DNA of 64,000 nucleotides from assembly GCF_024582695.1 (NCBI RefSeq), contig NZ_CP102081.1:248001-312000 (forward strand), written 5' to 3'. The position numbers and the translations under genes are program-made. Shown piece by piece: positions 12,089-22,177 of the stretch (within the stretch, counting starts at the first letter, position 1; each line of letters opens with the position of its first letter). Under the pieces are notes generated by a model. The model worked only from the letters and a program-made list of their open reading frames with translations. It ran no database searches and was not told the DNA's origin. This DNA is from Mycoplasma sp. 1578d (GTDB lineage Bacteria > Bacillota_I > Bacilli_A > Mycoplasmatales > Metamycoplasmataceae).

Positions 12089-12440
12089 TTCGAGTTAATA
12101 TACCAAGTGCAAACAGAGTAATTAGAATGATTAGAGCACCTAAAATAATCAAAATTGAAAGGACTCCCAAGGCATAACCTAAACGTTGCTTTGAGTGAAT
12201 TTTACGATCTTTTTCACTGAAACTGCCCACTTCTTGGATAATTTCTTGAGCTGTTTGTAAATTATTTTGGTCAGTATCCTCACCAATGAATTTAAGTTCA
12301 TTGGTTAATGTGTTTTCGTTCTCGGTTCCCAAATTAACTTTCTTATCAATAAATTCAATATCATCATCAGAGGGATCTAAGGATTTTAACCTATTAATAA
12401 ATTCTTTGGACCTAAGTAGAATTTCTTTCAAAGGCTTCAT
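12084..12440 (-). CDS. Tail-anchored small protein, function unknown
   Basis: It has 118 residues: an acidic, polar N-terminal 85 residues followed by one long hydrophobic segment (about 89-113) and a short GILTRK end. This is a tail-anchor-like arrangement with most of the protein in the cytoplasm. No family was recognised. It lies downstream of the tRNA pair on the same strand but is separated from it by a hairpin at 12472-12494. Its stop codon lies in the shared terminator with thiI. Confidence 0.65.
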   Translation of the reverse strand: MKPLKEILLRSKEFINRLKSLDPSDDDIEFIDKKVNLGTENENTLTNELKFIGEDTDQNNLQTAQEIIQEVGSFSEKDRKIHSKQRLGYALGVLSILIILGALIILITLFALGILTRK

Positions 12441-12471
12441 ATTGTTTATATTTTACCAAAATATCAAATAA

Positions 12472-12494
12472 AAAAGCACCAATAAGGTGCTTTT
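12472..12494 (-). terminator. Terminator of the tRNA-Leu/tRNA-Lys unit
   Basis: On the minus strand AAAAGCACC (12486-12494) pairs with GGTGCTTTT (12472-12480) around TTATT, then a T-run. It lies 18 nt after the 3' end of tRNA-Lys. Confidence 0.8.
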
Positions 12495-12512
12495 GAAGGT
12501 CATTTTTTGAAA

Positions 12513-12588
12513 TGGTACGTCCTAGAGGATTCGAACCTCTGACCCAATGGTTAAAAGCCATTTGCTCTACCTGCTGAGCTAAGGACGC
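12513..12588 (-). tRNA. tRNA-Lys (anticodon TTT)
   Basis: It is 76 nt with encoded CCA. The acceptor GCGTCCT pairs with AGGACGT (terminal G-U). D-arm GCTC...GAGC, anticodon loop CTTTTAA with anticodon TTT, and T-arm AGAGG-TTCGAAT-CCTCT are all standard. It is cotranscribed with tRNA-Leu, 5 nt upstream in the transcript. Confidence 0.97.
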
Positions 12589-12593
12589 AGGTT

Positions 12594-12680
12594 TGGTGCC
12601 CAGGACTGGACTTGAACCAGCACAGTCTTTCGACCGAGGGATTTTAAGTCCCTTGCGTCTACCTATTCCGCCACCTGGGC
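12594..12680 (-). tRNA. tRNA-Leu (anticodon TAA)
   Basis: It is 87 nt with encoded CCA. The acceptor GCCCAGG pairs with CCTGGGC. The anticodon loop CTTAAAA gives anticodon TAA, and a long variable arm follows, as in class II tRNAs. The T-arm contains GGTTCAAGTCC. It is first in the two-tRNA transcript. Confidence 0.97.
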
Positions 12681-12701
12681 TTGTGATTTGGTAGCTTTTC
12701 A

Positions 12702-12707
12702 ATTATA
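12702..12707 (-). promoter_or_regulatory. -10 box of the tRNA unit
   Basis: On the minus strand TGTATAAT gives a perfect TATAAT ending about 21 nt upstream of tRNA-Leu, preceded by an AT-rich stretch. A weak -35 candidate, TGATTG, lies 17 nt upstream. Confidence 0.6.
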
Positions 12708-12821
12708 CACTATTTAAAATAAAACAATCATTTTTTAAATAATTTTATTCACCCATAAAGAGTATTAAAATTATACCATTAGAGCGAAAAATTAAAAAGA
12801 AATTTTGGATATGTTTTATAT

Positions 12822-12827
12822 TATAAT
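12822..12827 (+). promoter_or_regulatory. -10 box (TATAAT) of efp
   Basis: A perfect TATAAT lies 41 nt before the efp start. The leader includes an SD-like AAGAGGA. Confidence 0.6.
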
Positions 12828-12868
12828 TAGATTAATAAACCTTAAAAACAAAAAACAAGAGGAAAATT

Positions 12869-13429
12869 ATGATTAATGTAAACGAATTTAAACCAGGAAT
12901 TACTTTTCAAGATGAAGGCGAAATTTTTGTAGTCCTAGAAGCTCAACACTCACAGCAAGGACGTGGGCAAGCTAATGTTAAAGCTAAAGTAAAAAACCTT
13001 AGAAGCGGTTCAATTACTATAAAAACCTATACTGGTGGAGATAGAGTTAAACGTGCTCACATTGAGAAACGTAAAATGAATTACCTATATTCAGATGGAA
13101 CTAACATTATTCTAATGGATAATGAAACTTATGATCAAGTTGAAATTCCAGTAAAAAATGTTGAATGAGAGTTAAATTTTTTAATCGAAAATAGCGAAGT
13201 GCAAATTCGTAAATTCCAAGATGAAGTACTTGATGTAGAGCTCCCAATAAATGTGGATATTAAGGTTGTTGAAGCCCCTGATGCAGTCAAAGGAAATACT
13301 ACCACTAATCCACAGAAAAAGGTGATTCTTGAAACAGGATTTGAACTTGACACTCCAATGTTTATTAAGGAAAATGATATCATCATCGTTTCAACTGAAA
13401 CTGGTAAATATGTAGGAAAAGCTAAATAA
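12869..13429 (+). CDS. efp: Translation elongation factor P
   Basis: It has 186 residues in three beta-barrel domains. EF-P binds between the P and E sites and rescues ribosomes stalled on polyproline. The N-terminus INVNEFKPGITFQ and the C-terminal TGFELDTPMFIKENDIIIVSTETGKY are diagnostic. The loop that is usually modified reads HSQQGRGQANVK, so Arg32 stands at the tip where Bacillus and E. coli have Lys. A TGA at 13166 encodes Trp. The gene has its own TATAAT promoter and is followed after 3 nt by a YqhY-like gene. Confidence 0.96.
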
Positions 13430-13432
13430 ATA

Positions 13433-13738
13433 ATGAACTGAATTAATGTCTTATACAATCATAATCAAGAATATATTGTCAAAGAAAGTGCTATTTTAAA
13501 TGCAATTAAAAATGTTTTTAGTGAAATTAAACACTCAAAACTATTAACCAATCCACGTTTAGATATTGATGATCAACATTCAAATTTAGATATATATTTA
13601 AGTGTCCAAGTAAATAATAATAAAGAAAATTTATATTCTTGTGTTGAAGAAATTACTAATTTAATTGAGCATTCGGTTAAATTGCTCATTGATAAAAAAC
13701 CGCGTAATATTCAAATTTGTCTTAATAACCCACTTTAA
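13433..13738 (+). CDS. YqhY/Asp23-like small protein
   Basis: It has 101 residues. It starts MNWINVLYN with TGA-encoded Trp, which hides it under the standard code. The second half (DIYLSVQVNNN...CVEEITNLIEHSVKLL...PRNIQICLNN) follows the Asp23/DUF322 pattern: a beta strand, a helix with repeated hydrophobic spacing, and a final strand. In B. subtilis yqhY lies just downstream of efp-accB-accC, and here the gene directly follows efp, so synteny agrees. I also think it corresponds to a conserved mycoplasma family of unknown function. The biochemical role is unknown. Confidence 0.65.
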
Positions 13739-13750
13739 AAAGAAGTTAAA

Positions 13751-13780
13751 AATAACATCTGTTTTTTAACAGATGTTATT
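13751..13780. terminator. Bidirectional terminator between the efp operon and pfkA
   Basis: AATAACATCTGTT (13751-13763) pairs with AACAGATGTTATT (13768-13780) around TTTT. The pfkA stop codon abuts the right arm at 13781. Confidence 0.85.
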
Positions 13781-14758
13781 TTAGTTTACTTGGTTGAGTT
13801 TATTGAATTTAATGGCATGATCAATGGCTTTTTCTTTAGCAGGATTGGTCATACTTAAAGCTTGCAAAATTGGAGTAGCAAAAATATGATTGTTTAAAAT
13901 CCCAATTGCCAACCCACTTTTTCCTTGAATTAAGTATTCAACAGCTTTAATTCCCATAAGCGAAGCGTTAATGCGCTCTTGTGCACTTGGTGTTCCACCC
14001 CGTTGAATGTGATTTAAAGGGTTAATCCGAGTTGCTCATCCAGTTGCTTGTTCGATTTCTTGTTCTAATTGTTTTAGATTGTAATACTTTTCTGATACGA
14101 CTATTAAAACACTTCTCCGCCCTGGTTGTTCAATTAATTCTTTAGTTTTCTTGACAATTTCTTCTACTGAAGGACGATATTCACTAGTTGCGATAATTTC
14201 AGCTCCAGTGGCTAGCCCTGAATATAAAGCTAAATCACCACATTGATTTCCCATGACTTCAATAATCATAATTCTTTTGTGCGATGTAGCAGTATCACGA
14301 ATTTTATCAATTGCCCCAACAATTGTGTTTAAAGCAGTATCGTATCCAATGGTTATATCAGATGAAGCAATATCATTATCAATTGTACCCGGAAGGGCTA
14401 TGGTTTTCACTCCGGCTTCATGAAGTGCTTGAGCACCCATGTAACTACCATCTCCTCCAATTACTACTAGCGAATCGATTTGATGTTTTTTTAAATTGTC
14501 AATAGCGACCTGACGAATTTGCGGATCTTTAAATTCAGGAAAGCGTGCCGAATAAATCACAGTTCCACCTTTTGAGCTGGCTTGAGCAAGTTCTAAGGTA
14601 TTGGCTTTAGTGATTTGATTATGATAAAGTCCTTTATAACCTTCAAGAACAACATAAGGTTCTAAATTATTTACTTTAGCACTTTTTGCAATCGCTAGTA
14701 CAGCAGCGTTCATTCCAGGGGCATCGCCACCAGAAGTTAAAATAGCAATTTTTCTCAT
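13781..14758 (-). CDS. pfkA: ATP-dependent 6-phosphofructokinase
   Basis: It has 325 residues, normal length. It phosphorylates fructose-6-phosphate to the 1,6-bisphosphate, the committed step of glycolysis. The ATP-site motif is LTSGGDAPGMN, the GGDGS loop is at 101-105, and the catalytic PGTIDNDI has Asp127. The substrate-side RD-x-A-x-SH-x-R is present (IRDTATSHKR). I chose the ATG at 14758 because it gives the canonical MRKIAILTSGG start; an 11-codon upstream extension would overlap folD. A TGA at 14034-14036 encodes Trp. It is last in valS-folD-pfkA. Confidence 0.97.
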
Positions 14759-14774
14759 ATTTTTCCTTATTTTA

Positions 14775-15602
14775 TTATTTAATGCTGTCAATTAAGTTTT
14801 TAAGCAAGCAAACTACAGTCATTGGGCCAACACCACCAGGCACTGGAGTAATTGCTGAAGCTTTAGTTTTGACCGATTCAAAATCCACATCTCCATAGAT
14901 TTCATCTGGAATTTGTGCGTCTAAGTTAGTTCCTACGTCAATAACAATAACCCCTTGTTTAACGTTATGACTTTTAATATAACGGGCCACACCAATAGCA
15001 ACAATTAAAATATCAGCACTTTCTATTCCTTTAATTCCTGTGTTCTCATCAAAAGTAGCCACATTAGCACCACGGCGTTTGATAATGTGAGCGAGCGGTT
15101 TTCCGACTAAGTGACTGCGACCAACCACACATACTTTTTTATTTTTAACTTCAATATTATATTCGTGCATTAATTCTAAAACGGCTCGAGCTGTAGCTGG
15201 TACAAAATGTTTCCCAGCTTCATTGTACAGAGCAAATTCGTTTTTAGTACTTAATCCATCAACGTCTTTATCATAAGGAACAGCATCTAAAATCACTTGT
15301 ATCGGAATGTGTGGTGGAAGTGGTAATTGAACTATTACCCCATCAGCTCATTCGTTAATATCATCCATTTTTTGTAATAAGCGATTTTGAGTTATTTTTT
15401 CTGGGAATTTAAATAATTGGCCTTCAACTCCAATATATTCACATTTAAGTAGCTTTTGTTGAACATATTTATCTGAAGCTGGATTGTCTCCAACTTGAAT
15501 AATAGCTAGTCTTGGCTTACGATGATAGTTTAATTCAGCCAATTCTTTTTTAAGTTTATCAAGCTCTCTTTTTGCTAATTCTTTCCCACTTAGTATTTGC
15601 AT
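14775..15602 (-). CDS. folD: Bifunctional methylenetetrahydrofolate dehydrogenase/cyclohydrolase
   Basis: It has 275 residues. It interconverts 5,10-methylene-THF and 10-formyl-THF, supplying formyl groups for initiator tRNA and purines. Visible motifs are YVQQKLLKCEYIGVEG (catalytic Tyr/Lys region), VQLPLPPHI, DVDGL, the nucleotide-binding VVGRSHLVGKP, and PGGVGPMTV near the C-terminus. A single TGA Trp at 15345-15347 splits the frame under the standard code. The start overlaps the end of valS by 13 nt, and pfkA follows after 16 nt. Confidence 0.96.
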
Positions 15603-18076
15603 TTTAATTCCTCCTGATATTTAGCTAATTCTTCATTGTATTTATTTAATTTATCTTTTTCAGCTTGCACTTTTTCTTTTGGTGCTTTGGCAACAAAATT
15701 AGCATTACTTAAAATAGTTTGTGCACGTTCAATTTCGCTTTGAGTGAAATGGATTTTTTCAAGCAATAATTGTCTGTTTTTTTCTTTTAAGCTTGCTTGC
15801 ATTTGAATAAATAAATTATTATCGCTTAATGAAATTAAGAAATCTTGGTTTGGAACATTATTTGCATATGCCATTGAATTAATGATTTGGATAGTGTGTT
15901 GATCTAAAGGTTTTTCAGTGTGATAATTGATAATTTCTTTTTTGGAAATTTGATTTTGTTCGCGATATTTACGAATCTGAGTCACAATTTCAATGATTAT
16001 ATCAATGTATTGAGTTTGTTTGTTGGTCCGAATCATTGGAATAAGATTCTCGAGCAATTCTGCATTAAAAAGTTCGCTATAAATGCGATCAGTGATAAAA
16101 GGCATGAACGGATGTAAAATGATTAAAGTTTTCCTTAATATTTCAAGAGCATGTTTTTTTGAAGGGTTATTTTTAATCATTTCAATATATCAGCCACTTA
16201 AATCATTAAATAAATAATGTTGAATTTTACTTCCAACAATAGCAAAATCATAATTTTGCATAGCTTTATTAATCTCTCTGTTTAACAAAGCTAATTTATG
16301 ATTAATTCAATAATCAGCATCGCTTTTCACTTTATTATCATCATTTAATGAGTTAATAAAGTTGGCAATATTTCATAATTTATTATTTACTCTTCAAGCA
16401 GATTGGAGTTTTTCAGTTGAAAATTTAATATCCATTCCAGGCGAAGTATTTGTGATTAAGAATCAACGTAATGCATCTGAACCATATTCATTTATTAAGT
16501 CCATTGGATCAACCCCATTATTGAGTGATTTAGACATTTTTTGACCATGTTGGTCTCGAATTAAGCCGTGGAACAATAAGTGTTTAAATGGTTTTTCTTG
16601 CATGAATTCTTTACCGAAAAAGTACATTCTTGCAACCCAAAAGAAAATTAGATCATATCCAGTAACTAGCAGTGAGAAAGGATAAAATCGAGCTAAATCA
16701 GAATTAGATTTTGGTCAATTTAAAAAGCTAAATGGAGCAATACCAGAAGAGAATCAAGTGTCTAAAACATCAGGATCTTGAGTTCATTGTTTCCCTGGTG
16801 ATTTTTCTTGCACCTTGATATTACCGTGTGCATCGTATCAAGCTGGAATTCGATGACCTCATCAAAGTTGGCGAGAAATATTTCAATCATGCACGTTTTG
16901 AATCCATTTTTTTAAAGTTGATTTAAAACGTTTTGGGCAAAACTTTACAGCTTTAGTTGTATCAAGTTCGTCCAAAATGAGTTTAGCAAAATGATCCATT
17001 TTAACAAATCATTGGGGAAGAACTAAAATTTCAACAGGAGTTTTTGAACGCTCGCTATAACCAACATTAGAAATAGTTTCTTCAACTCGAGCGATTTTAT
17101 TATGTTCTTGAAGGTATTGAGCTATTGCTTCACGGGCTTGAAAACGTTCCATTTTGTTAAATTGACTATCAGGAGCATTGATAAATCCGTTTTTATCAAT
17201 AGTTTCAACAATTTGTAAATTTAGCTTTTGAATAATTTCAATATCAGCTTCAGCGTGAGCTGAAAGTTTCATTACTCCAGTTCCAAATTCTGGATCAACA
17301 TAATCACTAGCTAGGACCGGAATAATCTTACCAGTAAGAGGATGAATGACATTTTGTCCTAAAAATTGCACATATCGTTTATCTTTAGGATGACAAACCA
17401 GAGCAACATCACTTAAAAGTGTTTCAGTTCTTACAGTGGCAATGGTTAAATAATTGTTTGAATTTTCAAGTTGGTAATTAATATAATACATTTTTTGGGG
17501 AGTGGGTTGATTATTGACTTCAATATTTGAAAGAGCGGTTTGAAGTTTAATATCTCAATTGATTGCTCGTACACCCCGGTAAATAAAACCTTTTTTATAT
17601 AAATCAATAAAAACTTTATTAACCGCTTGATTAGCTTTTTTATCTAAAGTAAATCGCTCTTTAGAATAATCAAGTGCAAGCCCAACTTTAGACCATTGAT
17701 TTTTAAATACTTGAGCATATTGGTCTTTCCATTCTCAAATTTTGTCAATAAACTTTTCTCTTCCCAAGTCATGACGAGTTAATCCGCTGGTTTGATATAA
17801 CACATCTTCAACTTTGCTTTGAGTAGCGATTCCGGCATGGTCCATTCCCGGAAGCCACATGACATCAAATCCTTTTAATTTTTTATAACGAATAATAGTA
17901 TCTTGAATATACACATCTAATGCATGTCCAAGGTGTAATTTCCCAGTCACATTAGGTGGAGGCAGCAGAATTGAAAACGGTTTTTTGCTTTGGTCATGAG
18001 TCATGAAGAATTTTTTTTGAACCCATTTTTTATCAATATTAGCTTCAACTTTTTTATGATCATAGATTTTATTCAT
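15590..18076 (-). CDS. valS: Valyl-tRNA synthetase
   Basis: It has 828 residues and charges tRNA-Val. The class I HIGH motif is in [16 protein letters not shown] and the KMSKS motif is intact in [16 protein letters not shown]1 editing domain lies between them, and the C-terminal coiled coil ends [13 protein letters not shown]. About 18 TGA Trp codons fragment it under the standard code, but all segments are in one frame. I chose the ATG at 18076 because GGAG lies 5 nt upstream; the GTG two codons earlier overlaps that SD. It leads the valS-folD-pfkA operon. Confidence 0.97.
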
Positions 18077-18143
18077 ACTCACTCCAAAAAAGAAAAAAGA
18101 CTTATTTTTTCTAGAAAAACATATAATATTTAATATTATTTAA

Positions 18144-18149
18144 ATTATA
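18144..18149 (-). promoter_or_regulatory. -10 box of the valS operon
   Basis: On the minus strand GGTATAAT gives a perfect TATAAT about 67 nt upstream of valS. The leader contains a small U-rich palindrome around TTCTAGAA. I saw no T-box specifier structure. Confidence 0.5.
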
Positions 18150-18183
18150 CCTTAAAAAGTGTATTTTAGCTTAAAAGGAGCTT

Positions 18184-20256
18184 ATGAAAACCAAATTATT
18201 ACTCAAAATGAGTGCAATTAGTGCAATCTTAACACCGGCCATATCAGTGTCATGTGCCGAAAATGATCCAATATTATCAGTTGCACAAATAAATGAAAAT
18301 ACCTCTTTTAAAGATGCTTTATCTGATTTAAAGCAAACTTATTTACTTTTCATTCCATCATCTTATCAAATATCATCAGATGCTAACCAAAATGAAAAAA
18401 CCAATTTTGAAGATGTTAAAAAACAGCACGTATCACTTGTTGAAGGTTTATACAAAAAAACAAGTTCAATTTATCAAGAGCTGAATGATCAAAACTTTTA
18501 TCAACTTAATTCAGGTTTACTTAAAGCAGCTCAGGATTTTATTATTCAAAACTATAATTTGATCGATGAAATTGAAAAAATTCTTTTTGTTAATAAATCA
18601 GTGAGCAGAAAAAATTACTCGAAAAATATTGCTCTGGTTTCAAAAAACTTTATCAATACTTGATTTTTATGATGAAAATTACAAATTGACTTAGTCAGAA
18701 AGCAAACCTTTCCACTTATTGATAAAGCACTAGAAACAAACTTATTATCTCAAGCACAAAAAGATGAATTATCCAAATCTAAAAATTTCTTAGATCAAGC
18801 AATTCAAGAATATCAAAACGCTAAAACACGTTTTTTAGAAATAAACAACATTCAAAGTGTTAAAGAGCACTCAAATGATGAAAAATATAAAGCATTCATA
18901 AACAATGCTGTCAACAAACTGAATGATTACTTCAATAAGTTTTCAGAGCTTGTTGCCAAAACTTTAGTGCAACAAGCTCCAATAGTGCAAAAAACTTCTT
19001 TTGCCCTTCCACGTTTTACTCAATCAGAATTCTTTAATCCACTAACTAATTACAAAGAATCAATCAAAGATTATGAGCTACTTAACCCAAATGCTGAAAG
19101 CTTAAACGTTTATTTTAAAGCTTTACTTAGAATTGCAAATAACAAATTAATCTCAAATCAACAGCAAGATGAAATTAAACAATCTTTTAATAATTACTTT
19201 GTTAAAAAGGTAATTAAAATCACCCAAGAAAGTATTAAAGATAAAAAACTTGAAGAGCTTGAAGCCTTAGAAACAATTTTTAAAGATCTTAAACTTCCAG
19301 AAGATATTGTCCCAGAGATGGCTACTTTAATTAAAAATGAAGTTGAAAAATTAATCCAAACAATTAAAGATGGAATTGAACAAGTTAAAAAAGCACTAAA
19401 AGATAAAAAAGAAGAAAATAAGCAACCAGAACCACCTTTATTATCAAGTAGAAAAAGTGTATTTTCTGATTATGTAGATCAATTAAAATCATTTATTAAA
19501 TCTGAAAATAAAGAACATTTTATTGGAGATAACTCTTATTTAAATGATCTTAAACCTTTTTATTCAGCTAAGATTCAACTTAGCGATTCAGTAAATATTT
19601 CTGATGGCAAAAAAGAGACTTCAATTTGAGTGTATAAAAAAGAAAATGGCAAATACCCAACCAATAATTTCACCACAAAAGAGCTTAAGTCTTATGAGCA
19701 CAAATTAAGCGATATTCTAAATTCTTATCAAGGTGATTATTTAATAAAAATGACCTTATCGCAAGAATATTTACAAAAACTAGGAAGATTAAATAATTGA
19801 TATTATAAAGAACTTGATAAAAAATTCAAAGATGAGAATCCTAATGCTCAAGGAATTTTAATTCGAGCTCTTAGCCAATATCAATTTATTCCTTCAGTTA
19901 ACACCAAAGGTCAATTGGATTTAAAATACCAACCAGTGAATAAAGATTTTAAAACTATTGATCGTCCGCTTGAATATTTTGGGCTTGATGGTATTGATCG
20001 AGTTTGAGGATATTTCATCACTACTGCTCAAATAAACCCTCAAAATGAATACTATGATTTTTACATATCTTTAACTAAAGAACAATATGATGCAACTTTT
20101 GGCTCAGCTGCTAATATAGATAAAATTAATAGCACTAAAAAAGCCGTGGTTACTAAAGTTGAAAATACCCCTGAAACACCAGAAGGTCTGCAAAATGTGG
20201 ATATTCAGTACGATTATGACTCTTTAGGTGTGATTAAAGTACACATTATTCTTTAA
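18184..20256 (+). CDS. Surface lipoprotein, function unknown
   Basis: It has 690 residues with a clear lipoprotein signal: basic start MKTKLLLK, hydrophobic core, and lipobox SVSC with Cys24 as the lipidated residue. Most of the mature chain is helical and rich in Lys, Asn and Gln. A hydrophilic Lys/Glu/Pro stretch lies around residues 410-420. The C-terminal 190 residues have mixed, more beta-like composition with several TGA Trp. SD AAAGGAG precedes the ATG. It stands alone between valS (divergent) and an ABC exporter (convergent). I do not recognise a family. Confidence 0.85.
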
Positions 20257-20264
20257 GAAAAATA

Positions 20265-20298
20265 ATATAAAACATCCTTGCAAAAGGATGTTTTATAT
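20265..20298. terminator. Bidirectional terminator, lipoprotein / ABC exporter
   Basis: A 15-bp perfect stem joins ATATAAAACATCCTT (20265-20279) to its complement (20284-20298) around GCAA. It sits between two convergent stop codons. Confidence 0.85.
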
Positions 20299-20304
20299 GT
20301 AATT

Positions 20305-22161
20305 TTACTTGTATTGGGAATGGTATAAATTAAAATAAAAGCCTTTTTTAGCAAGTAATTGCTCATGATTGCCGCTTTCAATAATTTCACCATTATTAAC
20401 TACCATAATTACATCAGCATTTTTAATGGTTGATAAACGGTGAGCGATAATAAAAGAGGTTTTATTTTCGGTTAAATGACGAATTGAGTTTTGAACAATA
20501 ATTTCAGTTCGTGAGTCAATGCTTGAGGTCGCTTCATCTAAAATGAGCAGATTTTTATTACTTAAAATTGCCCGAGTGAGCGAAATAAGTTGACGCTCAC
20601 CTTGAGAGATATTTTGACCATTATTTTCTACCACTGTATCATAATCATTAGGAAGAGTCATAATAAAGTGATGAATATTAGTTAATTTAGCTGCTTGAAT
20701 TACTTGTTCTCTAGAAACGTTATGATTTCCGAGCGTTAAATTATCATAAATAGTTTCATTAAATAGGAATGAATCCTGGAGCACAACTGTCATATGTTCG
20801 CGTAACATGTTAGTTTTAATATTACGTAATTCATTACCATCGATTAAAATTGATCCTTCATTGTAGTCGTAAAACTTGCTTAATAAGTTGATAATGGTAG
20901 TTTTTCCAGCTCCAGTTGGTCCAACAAAAGCAACAACTTGACCAGGTTTAACTTTAAATGAAGCATTCTTAAGTTGATAGGTTGATGAATTATCTAAATA
21001 TTTAAAATAAACATTTTTAAACTCAACTTCACCTTTAATATTATCAATTTCAATATTTTCTGGTTCACGCGGTTTAAAATTAAGTTCACTTAATTTGAAT
21101 ACCCGATTTGATGATGCTGTTCCAACTTGAAGTGAGAAGACAATGTTTAAAATTCCGTTAAATGGAGTAATAAAGTTTCAATTTAGCGACACAAAAGTAA
21201 CAATCAAGGCTGCAGATGCAGTTCCATCTGAATTAGATCCAAATCCAGCAATTCCATATACGCTAATTTCATTGACAAAGAAAATAGCTGCTATTGCTGA
21301 AATTACTAAAACTAACAGGTTTGAAACTAATTGAAATCACACCTCAAAAAAGCGAGCTGATGTATCACCTTTAAAGGCAATATTACGGATTTCTTTTGTA
21401 ATTTGTTTAAGACCTTTATAAACTTGTTCTTGACGATCAAATGAATTAGTTACTTTTGTATTAGTGAGCATTTCTTCTACGTATCCATTCATTTTTCCGA
21501 ATGCATTTTGATTAGCTACAAAGTATCTTTGTGATTTTCCCACCACAATAAATGAGACAAAAAAGAGAAATAATGATACAGGAACTACAATAATTGTGAG
21601 CACTGAAGAAACAAAGAGCATGGCAATAATGCTTAAGAGAATGTTTCAAAAGTTAGTAAATAATTGCGTGGTAATTTGAAACAAAGTATCATTAACACTA
21701 TTAATATCATTTATGATAATTGATATGAGATTTCCAGCTTGCTGTTGATCATAATATTTAATTGGTGTTTTGGAGAGTTTGTACATAATTTGTGCACGAA
21801 GCTTAGTTCCAAGTCCATAGCAAACCCGAATATATAAATAACTTTCAATATAACGAAGGACACCGTAGATAATAAAAGCGGCCGCCAATGCACATAAGTA
21901 AAGTGAAAAGGAAGTTCAATTAAAATCTTCTAATTTTAGTTCACCTTTGGCATAAGGTTCAAAAAACTTTTGAACAATAATTCCAATTAAAGCACTCCCC
22001 GAAACATAAAACACGGCATTGAAAAAAGCGAAAATATTCCCTAATATCAAACGCTTTTTTTCAGCTTTAAGATAGTGAAAGATCGTCTTTAACGTTTTTA
22101 ACATTGAAAAGGAACTATCATAGTACTTATCAATGTCGCTGATTTTTTTCTTACTTGACAT
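20305..22161 (-). CDS. ABC exporter half-transporter, subunit with intact Walker B and H-loop
   Basis: It has 618 residues: a six-helix exporter membrane domain followed by an ATPase domain. Walker A is GPTGAGKTT, Walker B LLILDEATSS with catalytic Glu, and the H-loop is FIIAHRLST. The signature is NISQGERQ rather than LSGGQ. This is complementary to the upstream partner, whose Walker B and H-loop are altered but whose signature is canonical. The two should form a heterodimer like TM287/288, LmrCD or BmrCD. The ATG has GGAGC upstream, and the gene follows its partner after 16 nt. The substrate is unknown; drug, lipid or peptide export are all possible. Confidence 0.92.
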
Positions 22162-22177
22162 TATCTATTAGCTCCTT

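Noticed and set aside
12412-12702. 96-residue minus-strand ORF
   Set aside because: It runs through both tRNA genes, so it is a shadow reading frame.
18104-18117. Palindrome around TTTTTCTAGAAAAA in the valS leader
   Set aside because: It is short, weak A/T pairing with no conserved context. It is not convincing as a regulatory site.
18077-18183. Possible T-box riboswitch before valS
   Set aside because: The leader is only about 60 nt, and no specifier loop or T-box sequence is visible.
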